Shown: piece after piece, positions 11,002 through 23,635 of the stretch | Layout of the letters: each line of letters begins with the position of its first letter | Position numbering within the stretch: position 1 is the stretch's first letter | From: Delphinus delphis | Lineage: Eukaryota; Chordata; Mammalia; Artiodactyla; Delphinidae | Length of the DNA: 64,000 nucleotides | Assembly (NCBI RefSeq): GCF_949987515.2 | Contig: NW_027192671.1 | Span: 868,001-932,000, forward strand | Direction of reading: 5' to 3' | Notes under the pieces: model-generated | Databases searched by the model: none | What the model was told of the DNA's origin: nothing | Seen by the model: only the letters and a program-made list of their open reading frames with translations | Program-made: the position numbers and the translations under genes

Positions 11002-12580
11002 AGAAAGTGAAAAATGGATAAAGAACTTGTGGTACTTACGTACAATGCAGTATCACTCAGCAATGAAATCTATGTCATCAGGCCCGTAGCAGCATAATGA
11101 GTGGATTCAGGTACGATGATTCTAACTGAAATAAGTCACACAGAAAAAGAAACATCATAAGATATCACTAATACACGGAATGTAAACTTGGCTACACAGG
11201 AACTGAATTCCAAAACAGAACAGGGTCTCAAATTTAGAAAACCAACTTATGCTTGCTTAAGGGGAAAGGTGAGTTGGCGTGCTCATAAAACCAGAGATTG
11301 AAATGAGCACAGATAAAGTTCCTTAAGCCAAATATGGAATAGACAAGAGCTACTCCTTGCTCAATGAAATGGACTCAACACCCCATATTAAACGCCTAAG
11401 AATGTACCTGACTAGTAAGTATCTTAAAACCTATGGATTGCTATGTCTCCAAAAGAGAATCAAGCGTGTGTACAGGGGCATAAACGCAGCAGTGATAGGA
11501 TTGGAGAGGTTCGGTGAGCAAATGAAGACCCTTTGAAGTCATATTGCATGGTACCCATTCCACGGGTCTCAACTCTCCAGGTTTAAGGTATTCTTCCTTC
11601 AGCTAAAACATGCATGAGGAACCCAGAGTATGATCAACCGTGTGAACGGGAGACGTGTTCAAATATGTCTCAGTTTTCCTCCCCTGGTACTCGGGTGCAA
11701 CATTCCAGACGCTTTACTAACACTCTCCCCACTTGGAGAGTCAGCGCCTTTAACCTCCTGTTTGGCCCAGTTTGCAATTTCTGCGGAAGATGAACAGGAA
11801 TAGCGAGAACCAATGATAGGCTAGCTGGAGGTGTCTGGACGGGCAAATTTAACTCTCATTTCCCACCAGGAGGACGAAATAAACAAAGGCTCAGCGTGCC
11901 GTGCCAGAACCAGATTAGGGCCTGAAGCCATCCTGCGGTGTTGCGGCCAGGTCACAAGAAAGCGAGTTGAAGAAAGGAGCTCAGGGGCACTGTAATTCGC
12001 AAACCTGCAGAGTTATAAATGACAGCTATCGTCCAAAAATAGACTGAAGTAAGGCTGCCAAGAGGACTTGAAAGCGGGGCAGAATTGCAGGAAACCGATT
12101 TCAGGAGGTAGACTGGAATTGCATTGAAAGCATAGGAAAAGAGGCAGAACGTCCGCAATGATGCACTTGGCCAAAAAGGGCGTATGCGTTTTTTCCTGAA
12201 TATATTCAGGAAAAAACGCATACGCCCTTTTTGGCCAACCAAGCAAGCTTGCAAAGGAAATCTGCACTACAATGAAGTCTCACTTCCCCCCGGTCAAAAG
12301 GGCCATCTGAAAAAAGTGTAAAATCCAGAAAGGCAGGACAGGCCATGGAGAACTGGGAGCCTTGTTATGCTGAAGGGCGGGATGTAAATTGCCAACAACC
12401 ACTGGGGAGAAGTGTATGGTGTTTCCTGAAACATCTAAAAAACAAAGCAACAGAGCCTAGGGCACTTCCACTTATGGTCCTATAGCTTAGGGAATTTAAA
12501 ATCAAAAAGACAAAGCCACCCCAAAGTTTGGAACGGCTCTGTTTACAAGAACCTCATTTACAGTACAAGTTCAACATCGC
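11002..12580. repeat. Satellite unit 8 (first subtype B unit)
   Basis: Starts like units 4 and 6 (TACTTACGTACAATGCAG), then from about 11.8 kb carries the subtype B marker GGAGGACGAAATAAAC. Private variants include GGCGTGCTCATAAAACC near 11277 and TCAATGAAATGG near 11362. Palindrome 12167-12238 is intact. The tail GCTGAAGGG ... GACAAAGCC ... CCTCATTTAC is shared with units 22, 25, 30 and 40. Confidence 0.95.
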
Positions 12581-14158
12581 AGAAAGTGAAAAATGGATAA
12601 AAAAGTTGTGGTATTTACTTACAAAGCAATATCACTCAGCAATGAAATCTATGTCATCAGGCCCTTAGCAGCACAATGAGTGGATTCAGGTATGATGATT
12701 CTAACTGAAATAAGTCACACAGAAAAAAAACATCATAAGTTATCAGTAATACACGGAATGTAAAGTTGGCTACACAGGAACTGAATTACAGAACAGAACA
12801 GGGTCTCAAATTTAGAAAACCAACTTATGCTTGCTTAAGGGTAAAGGTGAGTTGGGGTGCTGCATAAAACCAGAGATTGAAATGAGCACAGATAATGTTC
12901 CTTAAGCCAAATATGGAATAGACAAGAGCTACTCCTTGCTCAACGAAATGGACTCAACACCGCATATTAAACGCCTAAGAATGTACCTGACTAGTAAGTA
13001 TCTTAAAACCTATGGATTGCTATGTCTCCGAAAGAGAATCAAGCATGTGTACAGGGGCATAAACGCAGCAGTGATAGGATTGGAGAGGTTCGGTGAGCAA
13101 ATGAAGACCCTTTGAAGTCATATTGCATGGTACCCATTCCACGGGTTTCAACTACCCAGGTTTAAGGTATTCTTCCTTCAGCTAAAACATGCATGTGGAA
13201 CCTAGAGTATGATCAACCATGTGATCGGGAGACGTGTTCAAATATGTCTCAGTTTTCGTACCCTGGTACTCGGGTGCAACATTCCAGACGCTTTACTAAC
13301 ACTCTCCCCACTTGGAGAGTCAGTCCCTTTAACCTCCTGTTTGGCCCAGTTTGCAATTTCTGCGGAAGATGAACAGGAATAGCGAGAACCAATGAGAGAC
13401 TAGCTGGAGGTGTCTGGACGGGCAAATTTAACTCTCATTTCCCACCAGGAAGAGGAATTAATCAAAGGCTCAGCGTGCCGTGCCGGAACCAGATTAGGGC
13501 CTGAAGCCATCCTGGGTGTTTCGGCCAGCTCACAAGAAAGCGAGTTGAAGAAAGGAGCTCAGGGGCACTGTAATTCACAAACCTGCAGAGTTATAAATGA
13601 CAGCTATCGTCCAAAAATAGACTGAAGTAAGGCTGCCAAGAGGACTTGAAAGCGGGGCAGAATTGCAGGAAACCGATTTCAGGAGGTAGACTGGAATTGC
13701 ATTGAAAGCATAGGAAAAGAGGCAGAACGTCCACAATGATGCACTTGGCCAAAAAGGGCGTATGCGTTTTTTCCTGAATATATTCAGGAAAAAACGCATA
13801 CGCCCTTTTTGGCCAACCAAGCAAGCTTGCAAAGGAAATCTGCACTACAATGAAGTCTCACTTCCCCCCGGTCAAAAGGGCCATCTGAAAAAAGTGTAAA
13901 ATCCAGAAAGGCAGGACAGGCCATGGAGAACTGGGAGCCTTGTTATGCTGATGGGCGGGATGTAAATTGCCAACAACCACTCGGGAGAAGTGTATGGTGT
14001 TTCCTGAAACATCTAAAAAACAAAGCAACAGAGCCTAGGGCACTTCCACTTATGGTCCTATAGCTTAGGGAATTTAAAATCAAAAAGACACAGCCACCCC
14101 AAAGTTTGGAACGGCTCTGTTTACAAGAACCTCGTTTACAGTACAAGTTCAACATCGC
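12581..14158. repeat. Satellite unit 9 (subtype D)
   Basis: GGATAAAAAAGTTG at the start and GATAATGTTCC near 12891 are shared with units 23 and 26. The D marker CCTGGGTGTTTCGGCC near 13511 replaces CCTGCGGTGTTGCGGCC and is one base shorter. It has its own GTAAAGTTGGC near 12761. Palindrome 13745-13816 is intact. Confidence 0.95.
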
Positions 14159-15737
14159 AGAAATTGAAAAATGGATAAAGAAGTTGTGGTATTTACTTAC
14201 AAAGCAATATCACTCAGCAATGAAATCTGTGTCATCAGGCCCTTAGCAGCACAATGAGTGGATTCAGGTATGATGATTCTAACTGAAATAAGTCACACAG
14301 AAAAAGAAACATCATAAGATATCAGTAATACACGGAATGGAAACTTGGCTACACAGGAACTGAATTACAGAACAGAACAGGGTCTCAAATTTAGAAAACC
14401 AACTTATGCTTGCTTAAGGGGAAAGGTGAGTTGGGGTGCTGCATAAAACCAGAGATTGAAATGAGCACAGATAAAGTTCCTTAAGCCAAATATGGAATAG
14501 ACAAGAGCTACTCCTTGCTCAACGAAATGGACTCAACACCGCATATTAAACGCCTAAGAATGTACCTGACTAGTAAGTATCTTAAAACCTATGGATGGCT
14601 ATGTCTCCGAAAGAGAATCAAGCATGTGTACAGGGGCATAAACGCAGCAGTGATAGGATTGGAGAGGTTCGGTGAGCAAATGAAGACCCTTTGAAGTCAT
14701 ATTGCATGGTACCCATTCCACGGGTTTCAAATACACATGTTTAAGGTATTCTTCCTTCAGCTAAAACATGCATGTGGAACCCAAGTATGATCAACCATGT
14801 GAACGGGAGACGTGTTCAAATATGTCTCAGTTTTCCTCCCCTGGTACTCGGGTGCAACATTCCAGACGCTTTACTAACACTCTCCCCACTTGGAAAGTCA
14901 GCGCCTTTAACCTCCTGTTTGGCCCAGTTTGCAATTTCTGCGGAAGATGAACAGGAATAGCGAGAACCAATGAGAGACTAGCTGGAGGTGTCTGGACGGG
15001 CAAATTTAACTCTCATTTCCCACCAGGAAGAGGAAATAACCAAAGGTTCAGCATGCCGTGCCGGAACCAGATTAGGGCCTGAAGACATCCTGCGGTGTTG
15101 CGGCCAGGTCACAAGAAAGCGAGTTGAAGAAAGGAGCTCAGGGGCACTGTAATTCACAAACCTGCAGAGTTATAAATGACAGCTATCGTCCAAAAATAGA
15201 CTGAAGTAAGGCTGCCAAGAGGACTTGAAAGCGGGGCAGAATTGCAGGAAACCGATTTCAGGAGGTAGACTGGAATTGCATTGAAAGCATAGGAAAAGAG
15301 GCAGAACGTCCACAATGATGCACTTGGCCAAAAAGGGCGTATGCGTTTTTTCCTGAATATATTCAGGAAAAAACGCATACGCCCTTTTTGGCCAACCCAG
15401 CAAGCTTGCAAAGGAAATCTGCACTACAATGAAGTCTCACTTCCCCCCGGTCAAAAGGGCCATCTGAAAAAAGTGTAAAATCCAGAAAGGCAGGACAGGC
15501 CATGGAGAACTGGGAGCCTTGTTATGCTGATGGGCGGGATGTAAATTGCCAACAACCACTCGGGAGAAGTGTATGGTGTTTCCTGAAACATCTAAAAAAC
15601 AAAGCAACAGAACCTAGGGCACTTCCACTTATGGTCCTATAGCTTAGGGAAATTAAAATCAAAAAGACACAGCCACCCCAAAGTTTGGAACGGCTCTGTT
15701 TACAAAAACCTCGTTTACAGTACAAGTTCAACATCGC
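14159..15737. repeat. Satellite unit 10 (5-mer block copy 1, position 1)
   Basis: GAAATTG at its very start separates it from unit 15. After that it matches unit 15: GGAATGGAAAC, TATGGATGGCTATG, CAAATACACATG, TTGGAAAGTCAGCG and GGTTCAGCATGCCG. Palindrome 15324-15395 is intact, followed by ACCCAGC. The end TTTACAAAAACCTCG is shared with units 15 and 27. Confidence 0.96.
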
Positions 15738-17317
15738 AGAAAGTGAAAAATGGATAAAGAAGTTGTGGTATTTACTTACAAAGCAATATCACTCAGCAAT
15801 GAAATCTGTGTCATCAGGCCCTTAGCAGCACAATGAGTGGATTCAGGTATGATGATTCTAACTGAAATAAGTAACGCAGAAAAAGAAACATCATAAGATA
15901 TGAGTAATACACGGAATGTAAACTTGGCTACACAGGAACTGAATTACAGAACAGAACAGGGTCTCAAATTTAGAAAACCAACTTATGCTTGCTTAAGGGG
16001 AAAGGTGAGTTGGGGTGCTGCATAAAACCAGAGATTGAAATGAGCACAGATAAAGTTCCTTAAGTCAAATATGGAATAGACAAGAGCTACTCCTTGCTCA
16101 ACGAATTGGACTCAACACCGCATATTAAACGCCTAAGAATGTACCTGACTAGTAAGTATCTTAAAACCTATGGATCGCTATGTCTCCGAAAGAGAATCAA
16201 GCATGTGTACAGGGGCATAAACGCAGCAGTGATAGGATTGGAGAGGTTCGGTGAGCAAATGAAGACCCTTTGAAGTCATATTGCATGGTACCCATTACAC
16301 GGGTCTTAACTCTCCAGGTTTAAGGTATTCTTCCTTCAGCTAAAACATGCATGTGGAACCTAGAGTATGATCAACCATGTGATCGGGAGACGTGTTCAAA
16401 TATGTCTCAGTTTTCCTCCCCTGGTACTCGGGTGCAACATTCCAGACACTTTACTAACACTCTCCCGACTTGGAGAGTCAGTCCCTTTAACCTCCTGTTT
16501 GGCCCAGTTTGCAATTTCTGTGGAAGATGAACAGGAATAGCGAGAACCAATGAGAGGCTAGCTGGAGGTGTCTGGATGGGCAAATTTAACTCTCATTTCC
16601 CGCCAGGAAGAGGAATTAACCAAAGGCTCAGCGTGCCGTGCCGGAACCAGATTAGGGCCTGAAGCCATCCTGTGGTGTTGCAGCCAGGTCACAAGAAAGC
16701 AAGTTGAAGAAAGGAGCGCAGGGGCACTGTAATTCACAAACCTGCAGAGTTATAAATGACAGCTATCGTCCAAAAATAGACTGAAGTAAGGCTGCCAAGA
16801 GGACTTGAAAGCGGGGCAGAATTGCAGGAAACCGATTTCAGGAGGTAGACTGGAATTGCATTGCAAGCATAGGAAAAGAGGCAGAAAGTCCACAATGATG
16901 CACTTGGCCAAAAAGGGCGTATGCGTTTTTTCCTGAATATATTCAGGAAAAAACGCATACGCCCTTTTTGGCCAACCCAGCAAGCTTGCAAAGGAAATCT
17001 GCACTACAATGAAGTCTCACTTCCCCCCGGTCAAAAGGGCCATCTGAAAAAAGTGTAAAATCCAGAAAGGCAGGACAGGCCATGGAGAACTGGGAGCCTT
17101 GTTATGCTGATGGGCGGGATGTAAATTGCCAACAACCACTCGGGAGAAGTGTATGGTGTTTCCTGAAACATCTAAAAAACAAAGCAACAGAACCTAGGGC
17201 ACTTCCACTTATGGTCCTATAGCTTAGGGAAATTAAAATCAAAAAGACACAGCCACCCCAAAGTTTGGAAAGGCTCTGTTTACAAGAACCTCGTTTACAG
17301 TACAAGTTCAACATCGC
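15738..17317. repeat. Satellite unit 11 (subtype A; 5-mer copy 1, position 2)
   Basis: The first half carries AAGTAACGCAG, GATATGAGTAAT and ACGAATTGG, shared with unit 16 and the first half of unit 28. The second half has the A markers TGGATGGGC and TGTGGTGTTGCAGCC. CGCCAGGAAG, TTGCAAGCAT and GAAAGTCC are shared with unit 16. Palindrome 16904-16975 is intact. Confidence 0.96.
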
Positions 17318-18897
17318 AGAAAGTGAAAAATGGATAAAGAAGTTGTGGTATTTACTTACAAAGCAATATCACTCAGCAATGAAATCTGTGTCATCAGGCC
17401 CTTAGCAGCACAATGAGTGGATTCAGGTATGATGATTCTAACTGAAATAAGTCACACAGAAAAAGAAACATCATAAGATATCAGTAATACACGGAATGTA
17501 AACTTGGCTACACAGGAACTGAATTACAGAACAGAACAGGGTCTCAAATTTAGAAAACCAACTTATGCTTGCTTAAGGGGAAAGGTGAGTTGGGGTGCTG
17601 CATAAAACCAGAGATTGAAATGAGCACAGATAAAGTTCCTTAAGCCAAATATGGAATAGACAAGAGCTACTCCTTGCTCAACGAAATGGACTCAACACCG
17701 CATATTAAACGCCTAAGAATGTACCTGACTAGTAAGTATCTTAAAACCTATGGATTGCTATGTCTCTGAAAGAGAATCATGCATGTGTACAGGGGCATAA
17801 ACGCAGCAGTGATAGGATTGGAGAGGTTCGGTGAGCAAATGAAGACCCTTTGAAGTCATATTGCATGGTACCCATTCTACGGGTTTCAACTACCCAGGTT
17901 TAAGGTATTCTCCCTTCAGCTAAAACATGCATGTGGAACCTAGAGTATGATCAACCATGTGATCGGGAGACGTGTTCAAATATGTCTCAGTTTTCGTACC
18001 CTGGTACTCGGGTGCAACATTCCAGACGCTTTACTAACACTCTCCCGACTGGGAGAGTCAGTCCCTTTAACCTCCTGTTTGGCCCAGTTTGCAATTTCTG
18101 CGGAAGATGAACAGGAATAGCGAGAACCAATGATAGGCTAGCTGGAGGTGTCTGGACGGGCAAATTTAACTCTCATTTCCCACCAGGAGGACGAAATAAC
18201 CAAAGGCTCAGCGTGCCGTGCCAGAACCAGATTAGGGCCTGAAGCCATCCTGCGGTGTTGCGGCCAGGTCACAAGAAAGCGAGTTGAAGAAAGGAGCTCA
18301 GGGACACTGTAATTCGCAAACCTGCAGAGTTATAAATGACAGCTATCGTCCAAAAATAGACTGAAGTAAGGCTGCCAAGAGGACTTGAAAGCGGGGCAGA
18401 ATTGCAGGAAACCGATTTCAGGAGGTAGACTGGAATTGCATTGAAAGCATAGGAAAAGAGGCAGAACGTCCACAATGATGCACTTGGCCAAAAAGGGCGT
18501 ATGCGTTTTTTCCTGAATATATTCAGGAAAAAACGCATACGCCCTTTTTGGCCAACCAAGCAAGCTTGCAAAGGAAATCTGCACTACAATGAAGTCTCAC
18601 TTCCCCCTGGTCAAAAGGGCCATCTGAAAAAAGTGTAAAATCCAGAAAGGCAGGACAGGCCATGGAGAACTGGGAGCCTTGTTATGCTGATGGGCGGGAT
18701 GTAAATTGCCAACAACCACTCGGGAGAAGTGTATGGTGTTTCCTGAAACATCTAAAAAACAAAGCAACAGAACCTAGGGCACTTCCACTTATGGTCCTAT
18801 AGCTTAGGGAAATTAAAATCAAAAAGACACAGCCACCCCAAAGTTTGGGACGGCTCTGTTTACAAGAACCTTGTTTACAGTACAAGTTCAACATCGC
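17318..18897. repeat. Satellite unit 12 (subtype B; 5-mer copy 1, position 3)
   Basis: B marker GGAGGACGAAATAACC near 18186. CTCTGAAAGAGAATCATGC near 17764 and GACTGGGAGAG near 18048 are shared with units 14, 17 and 19. GGGACACTG near 18301 is shared only with unit 17. Palindrome 18484-18555 is intact. Confidence 0.96.
18180..18193 (+). promoter_or_regulatory. Weak CTCF-like match, subtype B units only (unit 12 copy)
   Basis: CCACCAGGAGGACG matches the commonly cited CTCF core CCASYAGRKGGCRS at 12 of 14 positions. It occurs in the ten B units (8, 12, 14, 17, 19, 22, 25, 27, 30, 33). Other units have CCACCAGGAAGAGG, a poorer match. Binding is not shown by the sequence. Confidence 0.2.
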
Positions 18898-20476
18898 AGA
18901 AAGTGAAAAATGGATAAAGAAGTTGTGGTATTTACTTACAAAGCAATATCACTCAGCAATGAAATCTGTGTCATCAGGCCCTTAGCAGCACAATGAGTGG
19001 ATTCAGGTATGATGATTCTAACTGAAATAAGTCACACAGAAAAAGAAACATCATAAGATATCAGTAATACACGGAATGTAAACTTGGCTACACAGGAACT
19101 GAATTACAGAACAGAACAGGGTCTCAAATTTAGAAAACCAACTTATGCTTGCTTAAGGGGAAAGGTGAGTTGGGGTGCTGCATAAAACCAGAGATTGAAA
19201 TGAGCACAGATAAAGTTCCTTAAGCCAAATACGGAATAGACAAGAGCTACTCCTTGCTCAACGAAATGGACTCAACACCCCATATTAAACGCCTAAGAAT
19301 GTACCTGACTAGTAAGTATCTTAAAACCTATGGATCACTATGTCTCCGAAAGAGAATCAAGCATGTGTACAGGGGCATAAACGCAGCAGTGATAGGATTG
19401 GAGAGGTTCGGTGAGCAAATGAAGACCCTTTGAAGTCATATTGCATGGTACCCATTCCACGGTTCTTAACTCTCCAGGTTTAAGGTATTCTTCCTTCAGC
19501 TAAAACATGCATGTGGAACCCAAGTATGATCAACCATGTGATCGGGAGACGTGTTCAAATATGTCTCAGTTTTCGTACCCTGGTACTCGGGTGCAACATT
19601 CCAGACACTTTACTAACACTCTCCCGACTTGGAGAGTCAGTCCCTTTAACCTCCTGTTTGGCCCAGTTTGCAATTTCTGCGGAAGATGAACAGGAATAGC
19701 GAGAACCAATGAGAGGCTAGCTGGAGGTGTCTGGATGGGCAAATTTAACTCTCATTTCCCACCAGGAAGAGGAATTAACCAAAGGCTCAGCGTGCCGTGC
19801 CGGAACCAGATTAGGGCCTGAAGCCATCCTGTGGTGTTGCAGCCAGGTCACAAGAAAGCAAGTTGAAGAAAGGAGCGCAGGGGCACTGTAATTCACAAAC
19901 CTGCAGAGTTATAAATGACAGCTATCGTCCAAAAATAGACTGAAGTAAGGCTGCCAAGAGGACTTGAAAGCGGGGCAGAATTGCAGGAAACCAATTTCAG
20001 GAGGTAGACTGGAATTGCATTGCAAGCATAGGAAAAGAGGCAGAACGTCCACAATGATGCACTTGGCCAAAAAGGGCGTATGCGTTTTTTCCTGAATATA
20101 TTCAGGAAAAAACGCATACGCCCTTTTTGGCCAACCCAGCAAGCTTGCAAAGGAAATCTGCACTACAATGAAGTCTCACTTCCCCCCGGTCAAAAGGGCC
20201 ATCTGAAAAAAGTGTAAAATCCAGAAAGGCAGGACAGGCCATGGAGAACTGGGAGCCTTGTTATGCTGATGGGCGGGATGTAAATTGCCAACAACCACTC
20301 GGGAGAAGTGTATGGTGTTTCCTGAAACATCTAAAAAACAAAGCAACAGAACCTAGGGCACTTCCACTTATGGTCCTATAGCTTAGGGAAATTAAAATCA
20401 AAAAGACACAGCCACCCCAAAGTTTGGAAAGGCTCTGTTTACAAGAACCTCGTTTACAGTACAAGTTCAACATCGC
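18898..20476. repeat. Satellite unit 13 (subtype A; 5-mer copy 1, position 4)
   Basis: CCAAATACGG near 19225, GGATCACTATG near 19334 and CACGGTTCTT near 19459 are shared with units 18 and 20. AACCAATTTCAGG near 19990 is shared with unit 18 only. Palindrome 20063-20134 is intact. Confidence 0.96.
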
Positions 20477-22056
20477 AGAAAGTGAAAAATGGATAAAGAA
20501 GTTGTGGTATTTACTTACAAAGCAATATCACTCAGCAATGAAATCTGTGTCATCAGGCCCTTAGCAGCACAATGAGTGGATTCAGGTATGATGATTCTAA
20601 CTGAAATAAGTCACACAGAAAAAGAAACATCATAAGATATCAGTAATACACGGAATGTAAACTTGGCTACACAGGAACTGAATTACAGAACAGAACAGGG
20701 TCTCAAATTTAGAAAACCAACTTATGCTTGCTTAAGGGGAAAGGTGAGTTGGGGTGCTGCATAAAACCAGAGATTGAAATGAGCACAGATAAAGTTCCTT
20801 AAGCCAAATATGGAATAGACAAGAGCTACTCCTTGCTCAACGAAATGGACTCAACACCGCATATTAAACGCCTAAGAATGTACCTGACTAGTAAGTATCT
20901 TAAAACCTATGGATTGCTATGTCTCTGAAAGAGAATCATGCATGTGTACAGGGGCATAAACGCAGCAGTGATAGGATTGGAGAGGTTCGGTGAGCAAATG
21001 AAGACCCTTTGAAGTCATATTGCATGGTACCCATTCTACGGGTTTCAACTACCCAGGTTTAAGGTATTCTCCCTTCAGCTAAAACATGCATGTGGAACCT
21101 AGAGTATGATCAACCATGTGATCGGGAGACGTGTTCAAATATGTCTCAGTTTTCGTACCCTGGTACTCGGGTGCAACATTCCAGACGCTTTACTAACACT
21201 CTCCCGACTGGGAGAGTCAGTCCCTTTAACCTCCTGTTTGGCCCAGTTTGCAATTTCTGCGGAAGATGAACAGGAATAGCGAGAACCAATGATAGGCTAG
21301 CTGGAGGTGTCTGGACGGGCAAATTTAACTCTCATTTCCCACCAGGAGGACGAAATAACCAAAGGCTCAGCGTGCCGTGCCAGAACCAGATTAGGGCCTG
21401 AAGCCATCCTGCGGTGTTGCGGCCAGGTCACAAGAAAGCGAGTTGAAGAAAGGAGCTCAGGGGCACTGTAATTCGCAAACCTGCAGAGTTATAAATGACA
21501 GCTATCGTCCAAAAATAGACTGAAGTAAGGCTGCCAAGAGGACTTGAAAGCGGGGCAGAATTGCAGGAAACCGATTTCAGGAGGTAGACTGGAATTGCAT
21601 TGAAAGCATAGGAAAAGAGGCAGAACGTCCACAATGATGCACTTGGCCAAAAAGGGCGTATGCGTTTTTTCCTGAATATATTCAGGAAAAAACGCATACG
21701 CCCTTTTTGGCCAACCAAGCAAGCTTGCAAAGGAAATCTGCACTACAATGAAGTCTCACTTCCCCCTGGTCAAAAGGGCCATCTGAAAAAAGTGTAAAAT
21801 CCAGAAAGGCAGGACAGGCCATGGAGAACTGGGAGCCTTGTTATGCTGATGGGCGGGATGTAAATTGCCAACAACCACTCGGGAGAAGTGTATGGTGTTT
21901 CCTGAAACATCTAAAAAACAAAGCAACAGAACCTAGGGCACTTCCACTTATGGTCCTATAGCTTAGGGAAATTAAAATCAAAAAGACACAGCCACCCCAA
22001 AGTTTGGGACGGCTCTGTTTACAAGAACCTTGTTTACAGTACAAGTTCAACATCGC
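20477..22056. repeat. Satellite unit 14 (subtype B; 5-mer copy 1, position 5)
   Basis: Nearly the same as unit 12, two monomers (3,159 bp) upstream, but with GGGGCACTG instead of GGGACACTG. It matches unit 19 at all positions compared. Palindrome 21643-21714 is intact. Confidence 0.96.
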
Positions 22057-23635
22057 AGAAAGTGAAAAATGGATAAAGAAGTTGTGGTATTTACTTACAA
22101 AGCAATATCACTCAGCAATGAAATCTGTGTCATCAGGCCCTTAGCAGCACAATGAGTGGATTCAGGTATGATGATTCTAACTGAAATAAGTCACACAGAA
22201 AAAGAAACATCATAAGATATCAGTAATACACGGAATGGAAACTTGGCTACACAGGAACTGAATTACAGAACAGAACAGGGTCTCAAATTTAGAAAACCAA
22301 CTTATGCTTGCTTAAGGGGAAAGGTGAGTTGGGGTGCTGCATAAAACCAGAGATTGAAATGAGCACAGATAAAGTTCCTTAAGCCAAATATGGAATAGAC
22401 AAGAGCTACTCCTTGCTCAACGAAATGGACTCAACACCGCATATTAAACGCCTAAGAATGTACCTGACTAGTAAGTATCTTAAAACCTATGGATGGCTAT
22501 GTCTCCGAAAGAGAATCAAGCATGTGTACAGGGGCATAAACGCAGCAGTGATAGGATTGGAGAGGTTCGGTGAGCAAATGAAGACCCTTTGAAGTCATAT
22601 TGCATGGTACCCATTCCACGGGTTTCAAATACACATGTTTAAGGTATTCTTCCTTCAGCTAAAACATGCATGTGGAACCCAAGTATGATCAACCATGTGA
22701 ACGGGAGACGTGTTCAAATATGTCTCAGTTTTCCTCCCCTGGTACTCGGGTGCAACATTCCAGACGCTTTACTAACACTCTCCCCACTTGGAAAGTCAGC
22801 GCCTTTAACCTCCTGTTTGGCCCAGTTTGCAATTTCTGCGGAAGATGAACAGGAATAGCGAGAACCAATGAGAGACTAGCTGGAGGTGTCTGGACGGGCA
22901 AATTTAACTCTCATTTCCCACCAGGAAGAGGAAATAACCAAAGGTTCAGCATGCCGTGCCGGAACCAGATTAGGGCCTGAAGACATCCTGCGGTGTTGCG
23001 GCCAGGTCACAAGAAAGCGAGTTGAAGAAAGGAGCTCAGGGGCACTGTAATTCACAAACCTGCAGAGTTATAAATGACAGCTATCGTCCAAAAATAGACT
23101 GAAGTAAGGCTGCCAAGAGGACTTGAAAGCGGGGCAGAATTGCAGGAAACCGATTTCAGGAGGTAGACTGGAATTGCATTGAAAGCATAGGAAAAGAGGC
23201 AGAACGTCCACAATGATGCACTTGGCCAAAAAGGGCGTATGCGTTTTTTCCTGAATATATTCAGGAAAAAACGCATACGCCCTTTTTGGCCAACCCAGCA
23301 AGCTTGCAAAGGAAATCTGCACTACAATGAAGTCTCACTTCCCCCCGGTCAAAAGGGCCATCTGAAAAAAGTGTAAAATCCAGAAAGGCAGGACAGGCCA
23401 TGGAGAACTGGGAGCCTTGTTATGCTGATGGGCGGGATGTAAATTGCCAACAACCACTCGGGAGAAGTGTATGGTGTTTCCTGAAACATCTAAAAAACAA
23501 AGCAACAGAACCTAGGGCACTTCCACTTATGGTCCTATAGCTTAGGGAAATTAAAATCAAAAAGACACAGCCACCCCAAAGTTTGGAACGGCTCTGTTTA
23601 CAAAAACCTCGTTTACAGTACAAGTTCAACATCGC
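22057..23635. repeat. Satellite unit 15 (5-mer block copy 2, position 1)
   Basis: Matches unit 10 at an offset of 7,898 bp at every diagnostic site compared after the first few bases, including GGAATGGAAAC near 22231 and CAAATACACATG near 22627. Palindrome 23222-23293 is intact. Confidence 0.96.

Noticed and set aside
13256..13276. Possible CENP-B box in TTCGTACCCTGGTACTCGGG
   Set aside because: The CENP-B box needs TTCG and CGGG separated by 7 bases; here the gap is 12, so the motif does not match.
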